Below are positions 49,385 through 56,836 of a stretch of DNA of 64,000 bases, piece after piece. The position numbers were made by a program, and so were the translations under genes. Where the stretch lies: the NCBI GenBank assembly GCA_902795345.1, contig CADBKO010000007.1, positions 1 through 64,000 on the forward strand, read 5' to 3'. Under the pieces are notes generated by a model. The model was not told the origin of the DNA and did no database searches. It saw only the letters and a list, made by a program, of their open reading frames with translations. Every line of letters begins with the position of its first letter. Position 1 is the first letter of the stretch. The DNA comes from Oscillospiraceae bacterium. GTDB taxonomy: Bacteria; Bacillota; Clostridia; Oscillospirales; Oscillospiraceae.

Positions 49385-50530
49385 ATGGAGCGGAGAAGAC
49401 TGGGAAAGACGGGCCTGATGGTCAGCGAGGTGGGCTTCGGCGGCGAATGGCTGGAGCGCCACAGCACGGAGGAATGTGCCTGCCTGCTGGACCACGCGGC
49501 ATCGAAGGGCATCAACATCCTGGACTGCTGGATGAGCGAGCCGAAGGTGCGCACGAATATCGGCAAGGCCCTGGCGGGCAAGCGGGAAAAATGGATCATC
49601 CAGGGGCACATCGGCTCCACCTGGCAGGAGGGGCAGTATGTCCGCACCCGGGACGCCGGCAAATGCCGGGAGGCCTTTCAGGACCTGCTGGACCGGCTGG
49701 GGACGGACTACATCGACCTGGGCATGATCCACTATGTAGACCAGGTGGAGGATTGGGAGGCCATCCAGGATTCCCCCTATCTGGACTATGTGAAGGAGCT
49801 GCGGGAGAAGGGGATCATCCGCCATGTGGGCCTTTCCACCCATAACCCGGTGATCGGGAAACTGGCGGCGGAGAGCGGCCTGGTGGAAATGATCCTGTTC
49901 AGCATCAACCCCGCCTTCGACCTGATGCCCCCCACCGACGACATCGACAAGTATTTTGCCGAGGAATACGACGGGGGACTGGCGGGCATCGACCCGGCAC
50001 GGCGGGAGTTTTACCAGCGCTGCGAGCAGCTGGACGTGGGACTGACGGTGATGAAGCCCTTCGCCGGGGGCCGCCTGTTCGACGAAAAGCGCTCGCCCTT
50101 CGGCGTCCCTCTCACGCCGGTGCAGTGCATCCACTACTGCCTGACCCGCCCGGCGGTGGCCTCGGCCCTCTGCGGCTACGATACCACGGAACAGATCGAC
50201 GCCGCCGCAGCCTATGAGACGGCTTCGCCGGAGGAACGGGACTATGCCAGCGTCCTGGCCGGAGCCCCCAAGCATGCCTACAAGGGCGGCTGCACCTACT
50301 GCGGCCACTGCAAGCCCTGTCCCGCGGAGATCGACATCGCCATGGTGAACAAGCTGTATGACCTGGCGGTGATGCAGCCGGAGGTCCCCGCCTCCGTGCG
50401 GGAGCATTATTTCGCCCTGAGCCGCAGGGCCGACGAATGTCTGGGCTGCCGCCAGTGTGAGAGCCGCTGCCCCTTCGGGGTGCCGGTGTCCCGGCGCATG
50501 GCCGAGGCCGCGGCCCTGTTCGGCAGGTGA
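49385..50530 (+). CDS. Aldo/keto reductase with C-terminal 4Fe-4S domain
   Basis: 381 residues: an AKR TIM barrel (about 1-275; KTGLMVSEVGFGGEW at the start, GLSTHNP and FAGGRLFDEK later) fused to a ferredoxin-like domain with two cysteine clusters (CTYCGHCKPCP about 301-311; CLGCRQCESRCP about 350-361). Such fused proteins may use ferredoxin rather than NADPH. In the barrel the usual D-x4-Y reads DCWMSEP, with no Tyr at the expected place, and the K position reads IIQGHIG. The catalytic tetrad therefore looks altered. ATG follows GGAGGAGGACTGAGC. The shared terminator lies downstream. Confidence 0.85.
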   Translation: MERRRLGKTGLMVSEVGFGGEWLERHSTEECACLLDHAASKGINILDCWMSEPKVRTNIGKALAGKREKWIIQGHIGSTWQEGQYVRTRDAGKCREAFQDLLDRLGTDYIDLGMIHYVDQVEDWEAIQDSPYLDYVKELREKGIIRHVGLSTHNPVIGKLAAESGLVEMILFSINPAFDLMPPTDDIDKYFAEEYDGGLAGIDPARREFYQRCEQLDVGLTVMKPFAGGRLFDEKRSPFGVPLTPVQCIHYCLTRPAVASALCGYDTTEQIDAAAAYETASPEERDYASVLAGAPKHAYKGGCTYCGHCKPCPAEIDIAMVNKLYDLAVMQPEVPASVREHYFALSRRADECLGCRQCESRCPFGVPVSRRMAEAAALFGR

Positions 50531-50535
50531 GCGAA

Positions 50536-50578
50536 AAAGATAAAAAGGCGGTTCCCCTACGCGGGGAGCCGCCTTTCC
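50536..50578 (-). terminator. Bidirectional terminator between AKR and activase genes
   Basis: AAAGGCGG..CCCC / GGGG..CCGCCTTT stem with a TACG-type loop. The minus-strand tail (TTTTTATCTTTTTC) is strong; the plus-strand tail is short. Confidence 0.85.
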
Positions 50579-50611
50579 CGTTTGCAAAAACCGGAACTCT
50601 GATCTGCTCCG

Positions 50612-51574
50612 TCAGTGGATTATGACATTTTTGACGCCCATGTCCTCCAGCTGTTTTTTCAGGGACTGCATCTGGGCGTCGGAGGGGGGGATGGCCTCCA
50701 GCGCGGGGCCGCTGCGCCCCAGGCGCTCCCATTTCACCACGCCTAGGTTGTGGTAGGGCAGAAGCTGCACCGTCTCCACCGCGTCCCCCAGCTCCAGGAT
50801 GAATTCCCCGAAGGCCCGGTAGGAATCCCGGCTGTTGTTGAACATGGGAATGGTGGGGATGCGGATCTGGAGCTTCGCCCCGGCCTTTGCCAGCTTCCGG
50901 GCATTGTCCAGGATGGGGGCGTTGTCCACGCCGATGACCCGCTTGTGCAGATCGGGATCCATCTGCTTGAGGTCATAGAGGAACAGGTCGGAATAGGGCA
51001 GAATCTGCTCCATGATCTCCCACTTGCAGTAGCCCGTGGTGTCCACCGCCGTATGGATGCCCAGGGCCTTGCAGCCCTTGAGGAATTCCAGGGTGAATTG
51101 GGGCTGCCAGAGACATTCGCCCCCGGAGATGGTGACGCCGCCGCCGCTGCGCTTGTAGAAGGGGATATCCCGCTTGACCCGGTCCAGGACCTCCTCCACG
51201 GTGTAGTCCGTGCCGCAGCGGTAGAGGGCGTTGTGGGGGCAGGCGTCGGCGCACTTGAAGCAGGAGGTGCACTTGGTCCGGTCGATCTTCACCACGGTAA
51301 ATTCGCTCTCGTCCTTGAGGGAGACCTTTTTGTCCCCCAGGGTGATGGCCTTTTCCGGGCAGGCGAAGATACATCTTCCGCAGGTCTCCACGCCCACGCA
51401 GCGGATCTCCATCCAGTTCAGCTCCGTGGGGAATTCCTGGGATTCGGGGCTGTGGCACCAGGGACAGCGCAGGGGGCAGCCCTTGAGAAAGACCGTGGTG
51501 CGGATGCCCGGTCCGTCGTGCACGGAAAATCCCTGTATGTCGTAGACCTTTCCCGTCAGCTTTTTTTCTTCCAT
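50612..51574 (-). CDS. Glycyl-radical enzyme activating protein (radical SAM)
   Basis: 320 residues. The radical-SAM CxxxCxxC motif reads CPLRCPWC (about 33-40), preceded by the activase hallmark FSVHDGPGIRTTVFLKG. A ferredoxin-like insert follows with CGRCIFACP and CTSCFKCADACP clusters, as in activases of benzylsuccinate-, glycerol- and choline-type glycyl-radical enzymes, and unlike the small PflA. GGGVTISGGE and GIHTAVDTTGYC are conserved. Such proteins install a glycyl radical on a partner enzyme. No glycyl-radical enzyme gene is in the window. Own promoter and terminator. Confidence 0.92.
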   Translation of the reverse strand: MEEKKLTGKVYDIQGFSVHDGPGIRTTVFLKGCPLRCPWCHSPESQEFPTELNWMEIRCVGVETCGRCIFACPEKAITLGDKKVSLKDESEFTVVKIDRTKCTSCFKCADACPHNALYRCGTDYTVEEVLDRVKRDIPFYKRSGGGVTISGGECLWQPQFTLEFLKGCKALGIHTAVDTTGYCKWEIMEQILPYSDLFLYDLKQMDPDLHKRVIGVDNAPILDNARKLAKAGAKLQIRIPTIPMFNNSRDSYRAFGEFILELGDAVETVQLLPYHNLGVVKWERLGRSGPALEAIPPSDAQMQSLKKQLEDMGVKNVIIH

Positions 51575-51609
51575 AGCGTCCTCCGGTCAGTTTTTATTCT
51601 TTTATCCTT

Positions 51610-51638
51610 ATTATATAAAGAAAATGAGAAAACCGCAA
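51610..51638 (-). promoter_or_regulatory. Promoter of the activase gene
   Basis: Minus-strand TTGCGG and TATAAT with a 17-nt spacer, 36 nt before the ATG. Confidence 0.7.
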
Positions 51639-51645
51639 GACCTTC

Positions 51646-51724
51646 GGCCTTATTCGCCGGGATGGCAGATTTGTCCCGCAGGCGGCCATGCCTGCAAGAT
51701 CCCGGCGAAACGTCCTCTCCAAAA
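51646..51724 (-). repeat. Two-hairpin element, copy 3 (hairpin B only)
   Basis: Hairpin B arms CGCCGGGAT/ATCCCGGCG with a GCAGGCGGCCATGCCTGC-type inner stem, then the conserved GAAACGTCCTCTCCAAAAC. Hairpin A is replaced by unrelated sequence carrying a GGGCCTCTCCC/GGGAAAGGCCC hairpin (about 51760-51785). Confidence 0.7.
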
Positions 51725-51802
51725 CCTGACCGCCTCGCCGGGCCGCTGAAACGGAAAACGGGCCTCTCCCTTTCGGGAAAGGCCCGACTATGCGGCTCCA
51801 CT

Positions 51803-51905
51803 TCAAAACGGAAGCGCTGCTTCCGTTTTGAGAAGGACGTTTCGCCGGAATCCTTCGGGTATTCGTGCTTGTACGGATACCCGCCATTCCGGCGAATAAG
51901 GACGC
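51803..51905 (+). repeat. Two-hairpin element, copy 4
   Basis: Hairpin A CAAAACGGAAGC/GCTTCCGTTTTG; conserved linker AGAAGGACGTTT; hairpin B CGCCGGAAT/ATTCCGGCG with inner arms GGGTATTCGTG/TACGGATACCC; end GAATAAGGACGC. It ends 2 nt before the aminotransferase stop codon on the other strand. Confidence 0.85.
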
Positions 51906-51907
51906 AT

Positions 51908-53098
51908 TTATCCTTTCAGGAAATGCTCCAGGCGGTCCAGGCCTCTCCGGATGTCCTCCAGGCTGGCGGCATAGGTCCAGCGCAGGTAGTTGGGTTCTCC
52001 GAAGCCGCCGCAGGGCACCAGGGCCACGTTCTCCGCCTCCAGGAAGGCCATGGCGAAATCGCTGCCGTTCCCGATCGGCTTGCCACCCAGGGTCCTGCCG
52101 ATGACGCCCTCCATATTCATCATGACGTAGAAAGCGCCTTCGGGCATGAGGCACCTGACGCTGGGGAGACTGTTGATCCGGTCGGCCATATAGGTGCGCC
52201 GCTGCTCGAATACCTTGCGCATCTCCTCCACGCTCTCCTGGGGCCCTTCCAGCGCTTCGATGGCGGCCCACTGGGAGATGGTGCTGGGGGCGCTGGTGGC
52301 GTGGCTGAGATAGTTGGACATGATCTTGCTCAGCCCCGCGTCGCAGGCGGTGTAGCCGATGCGCCAGCCGGTCATGGCATAGGACTTGCTGACGCCGTTG
52401 ACGAGGATGGTGCGGGCCTTGATCTCCGGGGAGAGGGCCGCCGCGCTCTTGAACTGCCGTCCGTCGTAGACCAGCTTGTAGTAGATCTCATCGGACATGA
52501 TCCACAGGTCGTGCTTCACGCACACGTCGCAGATGGCCCGCAGCTCCCCTTCGTCGTAGCACATGCCCGTGGGGTTGGAGGGATTGTTGAGGATCAGCAG
52601 CTTCGTTTTGGGGGTGATGGCCGCTTCCAGGGCTTCCGGCGTCAGCTTGAAATGCTGCTCCGGCGTGGTGGCGATCACCACGGGGGTGCCGCCGGCCATG
52701 GCCACGGATTCCGTGTAGGTGACCCAGTAGGGGGCCGGGACGATGACCTCGTCCCCCTCGTCCAGCAGGCAGCACAGGGCGATATAGATGCTGTGCTTGG
52801 CGCCGGAGGCGATCACGATCTCGCTGGGCTCATAATGGACGCCGATGTCCGCTTCCAGCCGCTTGCAGACCGCCGCCTTCAGAGCGGGCAGGCCGGAAGC
52901 GGGGGTGTATTTCGTTTTGCCCGCATGGATGGCGTCGATGGCGGCATTTTTGATGTTCTCCGGCGTGTCGAAATCCGGCTCGCCGGTGCCGAAATTGATA
53001 ACGTCCTTACCCTCGGCCTTCAGGCGGTTGGCAAGCGCGCTGACGGCCAGCGTGCTGGATTCGTGGATGGCGGACGCCTTCCGGGAAAAGCTCTTCAT
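51908..53098 (-). CDS. Pyridoxal-phosphate aminotransferase (aspartate aminotransferase type)
   Basis: Class I aminotransferase, 396 residues, transferring amino groups between amino and keto acids. PLP-binding lysine in VSKSYAMTGWRIGYT (about 233-247); NNPSNPTG substrate motif (about 172-179); FGTGEPDFDTPENI near the N-terminus. Best fit is the aspartate/tyrosine/kynurenine aminotransferase group Iα/β; substrate is not certain. The ATG at 53098 has GGAGGGG 6 nt upstream; the ATG at 53113 lies before that site. A consensus promoter precedes it. Confidence 0.92.
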   Translation of the reverse strand: MKSFSRKASAIHESSTLAVSALANRLKAEGKDVINFGTGEPDFDTPENIKNAAIDAIHAGKTKYTPASGLPALKAAVCKRLEADIGVHYEPSEIVIASGAKHSIYIALCCLLDEGDEVIVPAPYWVTYTESVAMAGGTPVVIATTPEQHFKLTPEALEAAITPKTKLLILNNPSNPTGMCYDEGELRAICDVCVKHDLWIMSDEIYYKLVYDGRQFKSAAALSPEIKARTILVNGVSKSYAMTGWRIGYTACDAGLSKIMSNYLSHATSAPSTISQWAAIEALEGPQESVEEMRKVFEQRRTYMADRINSLPSVRCLMPEGAFYVMMNMEGVIGRTLGGKPIGNGSDFAMAFLEAENVALVPCGGFGEPNYLRWTYAASLEDIRRGLDRLEHFLKG

Positions 53099-53139
53099 TG
53101 GGGACCCCTCCATGCTGTTGCGTTAATTTGATAAAGTGC

Positions 53140-53168
53140 ATTATACATGCACACTTGCAGAAAAGCAA
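53140..53168 (-). promoter_or_regulatory. Promoter of the aminotransferase gene
   Basis: Minus-strand TTGCTT and TATAAT with a 17-nt spacer, 42 nt before the ATG. Confidence 0.75.
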
Positions 53169-53398
53169 GGGAAACTTGGGAAGAAAAGAGAAAAAATGCA
53201 GGATGGGAAGGAACAAAAATTCATAAAAAGCGACAAAGGGGCGGACCTGCGGGGTAACGGCAGGTCCGCCTTCCATCGGTATCGCCTCCCTCGGAGAGGG
53301 AGCTTTATTCCGTTGCGGCGAGGACGGGGGGGTCCCTCATCAAGCACTTCACGCTTTTGAGGCTATGTCGTAAACTTAAACAGCAAGCCTCCCCTTAC

Positions 53399-53437
53399 CG
53401 TCATTGCGAACCCGCGAAGCGGGTGTGGCAATCCGTA
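53399..53437. repeat. TCATTGCGA/GGCAATCC palindromic repeat
   Basis: CGTCATTGCGAACCCGC and GCGGGTGTGGCAATCCG. Inner stem differs from the other copies. Confidence 0.8.
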
Positions 53438-53520
53438 TCTCCGTCCAAACCCCCGTCCCTCGTCCAAAAGTGGGGAATCCAATGGGGGCGGAGCCCCCTT
53501 GGTCGTCGGGGAAGGGGTCC

Positions 53521-53710
53521 GCGTCCTTATTCGCCGGAATACGGCGCAGCTCCTTTTAGTCGCTGCTTGAAGATTCCGGCGAAACGTCCTTCTCAAATCG
53601 AAACGAACTGTTTCGATTTGAAGAGGAGGAGCCACCGAGCGATACGGAGTTTTCGCAGTATTACGGTTCTGCGGAAACGGAGCGAGCGACGTGCGCTCCG
53701 ACGAGGCCCG
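53521..53710 (-). repeat. Inverted 190-nt element containing two-hairpin element copy 5
   Basis: Reverse-complement relative of 14538-14727, nested at the same place in a multi-hairpin module (flanks ending GGGGTCC and starting CCCGCC). Its two-hairpin part is 53521-53621: hairpin B with GCAGC/GCTGC inner arms, hairpin A CAAATCGAAAC/GTTTCGATTTG. Confidence 0.75.
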
Positions 53711-53815
53711 CCGGAGGCGACGGGACAGGGGAACGAATCGCACAGGCGAGCGGCGAATCCGCAAAGAGCCGGTGAATTGTCCGCTGCGGCGGGGACGGAG
53801 GTTTGGACGGGGGTG

Positions 53816-53946
53816 ATTTCGCTCCTGCGGGAGCGACCTTCTTTCGCAGCGCGGCGAAAGAAGGCAAAGGCGCGCCCGGGGAACCATTCCATAAAGGTTC
53901 CCCGGGACCCTTCCTCACGGCCAAAGGGGCCTGCCCCTTTGGATTC
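53816..53946 (+). repeat. Multi-hairpin repeat module, copy 4 (complete)
   Basis: Same first two hairpins as copy 1; third hairpin CCCGGGGAACC/GGTTCCCCGGG and fourth AAAGGGGC/GCCCCTTT differ in sequence but keep their pairing, so structure is retained while sequence has changed. Confidence 0.75.
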
Positions 53947-54131
53947 CCCGGCGGGAGTTCGCGGGGGACGAGAGACTTTTGGACGAAGAAATGGCTTCCG
54001 TTATCGGTGTTGCCTCCCTCCTTGAGGGAGGTGGCATCGCCGCCAGGCGATGACGGATTGAAGCACGCGCGTTGCTCACGCGCGGAATAGGGAGTCGGGT
54101 GATTCACAGCGGTTGCTAATTCGATGCTCTG

Positions 54132-54178
54132 ACTCCCTCAGTCAGCTTCGCTGACAGCTCCCTCAGAGAGGGAGCCTT
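54132..54178. repeat. Double-hairpin repeat variant
   Basis: GTCAGCTTCGCTGAC and CTCCCTCAGAGAGGGAG in tandem. Related to 15107-15152 and 34803-34856. Confidence 0.6.
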
Positions 54179-54272
54179 ATTCCGCTGCGGCGGGGACGGG
54201 GACAGGACGGGGGTGCTTTGTTATCGTTATCGCCTCCCTCGGAAAGGGAGCCTCATTCCGCTGCCCCTCCGC

Positions 54273-54375
54273 TCAAAACGGAAGCTGTGCTTCCGTTTTG
54301 AAAAGGACGTTTCGCCGGAATCCTGCGGGTATTCGCGCTTGCGCGGATACCTGCCATTCCGGCGAATAAGGACGC
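54273..54375 (+). repeat. Two-hairpin element, copy 6
   Basis: Hairpin A CAAAACGGAAGC/GCTTCCGTTTTG; hairpin B CGCCGGAAT/ATTCCGGCG with inner arms GGTATTCGCG/CGCGGATACC. Its last base is the first base of the hydantoinase-family stop codon (complement of TAG at 54375-54377). Confidence 0.85.
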
Positions 54376-56402
54376 TAAAGTACCGCGCCGCCGATGGCGA
54401 CGCCCAGGAAGCGGGTGCCCAGGTCGATGCTGAGGCCCTTGCTGTCGATGCTGGTGCGGTTCTCCTCCTCCACGGTGACGCGGATATCTCCCACCACGCC
54501 CCGCTTCCGGGCCTCCTCCTCCGCCAGCTGCGCCGCCAAAGCGCGGCAGCGCTCCTCGGCCTTGGGCCTGTCCCGGACGAGTTCCTGCCGGTCGCTGGCG
54601 CAGACGAAATAGCCGTGGATGCCGTCGGCGGTGTGGTTGGGCCGCAGCTCCACCTCCGCCTCGGCGGAGATATTGCCCACCACGGCCCCCACCGCGTTGG
54701 CCACCCCTGCGTTGGGGGGGATGATGCACTCGGCACCCAGGGCCCGGGCCACGTCAGGCAGGAAGATGTGGATGGGCGCGCCGATGCCCACCAGGGCCGC
54801 CGTGGTGGTGAAGTCCAGGTCAAAGTAGCCGGGGGCGGGCTTGCCGTTTTTCAGCTCCTCCCAGCGCCGGGCGATGATCTTTTCCAGCTGGGGCCCCAGC
54901 CCCTCCTCCCGGAGATCAGGGTAGCGGTCCATGAGGAGGATGCGGGTCAGGCTGCAATAGAGCTTTTTCTTCACCCGGTCGTAAACCTCGTCGCAGAGCC
55001 TTTTCAGCTCCTGCTCGGTGAGCTTCCGGTTCATGCAGCGCAGCAGATAATAGGCCGCGATCTCCGCCGCCTCGGGGTCATAGGCGTCGAAATCCCCCTT
55101 GAGATGCATGAAGTCCGTGGGGGTGAGGCCGCTGCGCAGCACCACGCCCTCCGCCTCCAGCCGGTCCACCTTCAGCCAGTAGATGTCCGTGCCCACCGCG
55201 GCGGCGGCGCTGCGGATGTCCAGCGGACCGTCCTTCAGCACCTCGCAGAAGGCCTTTTCCTCCTTCGTGAAGCCCGGCTGGTCCGAGATGTCCCGCACCA
55301 GGGTATAGAATTCATGGATGGGCCGGGTGTGGACATATTTGCTGTCCACCAGCTTCTGAAGCACGGGGATGATCTCCGGATGGTCCCGCCCCAGCAGGCT
55401 CAGGGGCATCACCCGGTCCGGACAGAGGATGAAATCATGGTCCTTCAGGCGGATGGCGCTGTCGCCCCCCAGACCGAAGGTGTCGATCTGCACGCCCCGG
55501 ACAAAGGTGCGCCAGGAGCCGATCTGGATGCCGCTGCGCACCCGCACCGGCTTTCCCGCCTTCACCAGGCTCACGTCCGTGGTGGTGCCGCCCATGTCCA
55601 CGATGACGCTGTTTTTCCGCCCGGCCAGCTCCACGCCCCCCAGCACGCTGGCGGCGGGGCCGCAGAGGATGGTCTCCACGGGCCGCAGGCGGCTGAAGCT
55701 CTCGCTCATGAGGCTGCCGTCGGAGCGCACCACCACGATGGGAGCGCGGACGCCCAGGGCCTGGAAGGCCCGGCTGACGGCGTTCATGAATTCCCGGATG
55801 ATGGGCACCAGCTTGGCATTCAGCAGGGTGCCGGAGCCCCGCTGCACGCTGTTGAGGCCGCTGAACAGCTCGCTGGAACAGACCGTGGGCAGGTCCCGCA
55901 GGGCCAGGAGCCGCTCCTTGGCCTCCCGCTCCGCCACGGCGCCGTTGTTCATGGCGTAGAGCTCCACGATGCCCAGGCCGTCCGCGTCGGCCAGCCATTC
56001 CCTGGCCTCGGACGTGATCTTCTCCCAGTCGGGGGAGGGGAGCACCTGCCCGTCGAAGGAGCCCGCCCCGGGGTAGGCGTGGACCTCGTCCGAGCCGTCC
56101 AGCCCGTATTTCCCGCCCACGCGGCGGATGGTCTCCCCGTCCAGGCCCAGGAACAGGAGCTTGGCCCGGCCGCCCTTGCCCTCCACGCAGGCATTGGTGG
56201 CCAGGGTGGTGCTGAGGGCCGCCACCTCCGCCTGGGGCAGCAGCGCCCGGTCCAGCTTGCTCAGCGCATTCACGATGCCGACGGACAAATCGTTCTTCGT
56301 GGTCAGCGCCTTGGCGGCGGACAGCACTTGCTTCGTTTCAAACTGATAAATAACGGCGTCCGTATAGGTACCGCCGGTGTCGATGCCGATCCCGATCTTC
56401 AA
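54375..56402 (-). CDS. Hydantoinase/oxoprolinase family ATPase-fold protein
   Basis: 675 residues of the HyuA/acetone-carboxylase-beta-like family with the ASKHA nucleotide-binding fold: IGIGIDTGGTYTDAVIY (2-18, phosphate 1) and VIVDMGGTTTDVSLV (about 266-280, phosphate 2). Members open 5-oxoproline, hydantoin or similar rings with ATP, but single-subunit forms like this are mostly uncharacterised. No HyuB partner is adjacent. It is monocistronic with its own promoter; a two-hairpin repeat abuts its stop codon. The C-terminal residues (FLGVAIGGAVL) look native, so the repeat has not obviously truncated it. Confidence 0.88.
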   Translation of the reverse strand: MKIGIGIDTGGTYTDAVIYQFETKQVLSAAKALTTKNDLSVGIVNALSKLDRALLPQAEVAALSTTLATNACVEGKGGRAKLLFLGLDGETIRRVGGKYGLDGSDEVHAYPGAGSFDGQVLPSPDWEKITSEAREWLADADGLGIVELYAMNNGAVAEREAKERLLALRDLPTVCSSELFSGLNSVQRGSGTLLNAKLVPIIREFMNAVSRAFQALGVRAPIVVVRSDGSLMSESFSRLRPVETILCGPAASVLGGVELAGRKNSVIVDMGGTTTDVSLVKAGKPVRVRSGIQIGSWRTFVRGVQIDTFGLGGDSAIRLKDHDFILCPDRVMPLSLLGRDHPEIIPVLQKLVDSKYVHTRPIHEFYTLVRDISDQPGFTKEEKAFCEVLKDGPLDIRSAAAAVGTDIYWLKVDRLEAEGVVLRSGLTPTDFMHLKGDFDAYDPEAAEIAAYYLLRCMNRKLTEQELKRLCDEVYDRVKKKLYCSLTRILLMDRYPDLREEGLGPQLEKIIARRWEELKNGKPAPGYFDLDFTTTAALVGIGAPIHIFLPDVARALGAECIIPPNAGVANAVGAVVGNISAEAEVELRPNHTADGIHGYFVCASDRQELVRDRPKAEERCRALAAQLAEEEARKRGVVGDIRVTVEEENRTSIDSKGLSIDLGTRFLGVAIGGAVL

Positions 56403-56441
56403 GGCTGGTCTCTCTCCTTTGCGTCTCCTACCTCGCGTGAA

Positions 56442-56470
56442 ACTTTACCATAAATCAAAAAAGCCGTCAA
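56442..56470 (-). promoter_or_regulatory. Promoter of the hydantoinase-family gene
   Basis: Minus-strand TTGACG and TAAAGT with a 17-nt spacer, 40 nt before the ATG. Confidence 0.65.
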
Positions 56471-56836
56471 CAGCGCGCCGGGGGGCAGAGAGGCATAACG
56501 ACATGTCAACCTCCGCCAATGAATATTCATTTTATAACAAAGCCTCCGCTCCGGCATCCCGGGGAGAAAGCCCCGAAATGCCGGAGTTTTTCACAATATC
56601 CACAAAGTTTTCCACAATGGATATCCAGAAAATCCCCTGGATATCCAGATCCGGGTAGACATAATGACACCGGAACCCGCTTTTGGGGGCCGATGTTCAC
56701 AAATTCTTGCTGCCCCGTAACAAAAAGTTTCAAAATCGCGGAAATACCTCTTGCAATTAAAAGGGGCTGCCCTTATAATGGCGGTGTAGTGGTTGAAAAT
56801 GTCACGAAATGGCCCAAAGTGGGGAGGTTCCAGCCC
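56471..56836 (+). promoter_or_regulatory. Upstream region of the dcw cluster
   Basis: An AT-richer gap. It holds two DnaA-box-like nonamers, ATATCCACA (56596-56604) and TTTTCCACA (56608-56616), each one base off TTATCCACA. A perfect 10-bp inverted repeat GGATATCCAG/CTGGATATCC with an 8-nt loop lies at 56619-56646. The promoter TTGCAA (56751-56756) / TATAAT (56774-56779) has a 17-nt spacer. No gene is visible; a long in-frame extension of mraZ through here is rejected. Confidence 0.7.
56751..56779 (+). promoter_or_regulatory. SigA-type promoter of the dcw cluster
   Basis: TTGCAA and TATAAT with a 17-nt spacer, 57 nt before the mraZ start. MraZ usually represses its own promoter by binding GTG-rich direct repeats; 'GGCGGTGTAGTGG' and 'AGTGGGGAGG' (56780-56830) are possible sites. 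Confidence 0.8.

Larger units (their letters stand above)
53169..54272. other. Largest repeat island, about 1.1 kb, no genes
   Basis: In order: a GCGGACCTGC/GCAGGTCCGC hairpin (53241-53269), a CTCCCTCGGAGAGGGAG hairpin (about 53287), a TCATTGCGA palindrome (53399-53437), the end of an inverted multi-hairpin module (about 53470-53520) interrupted by an inverted 190-nt element (53521-53710), an 'agcggcgaatccgcaaag' block, a complete multi-hairpin module (53816-53946), a GAGGGAGG/GGCGATGAC hairpin pair (54011-54056) and double hairpins (54132-54178, about 54231-54252). ORFs here are repeat translations only. Confidence 0.8.

Noticed and set aside
49139..50587. 482-codon antisense frame over the aldo/keto reductase
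   Set aside because: Shadow of the plus-strand gene with no domain or ribosome site.
53357..54107. 222-codon and other ORFs in the 53 kb island
   Set aside because: Translations match the repeat-derived ORFs at 14 and 35 kb on either strand, so coding is not supported.
56519..56836. Extended mraZ start at 56519
   Set aside because: The extension would cover the promoter and DnaA-like sites and has no family match; TTG 56837 fits MraZ length.
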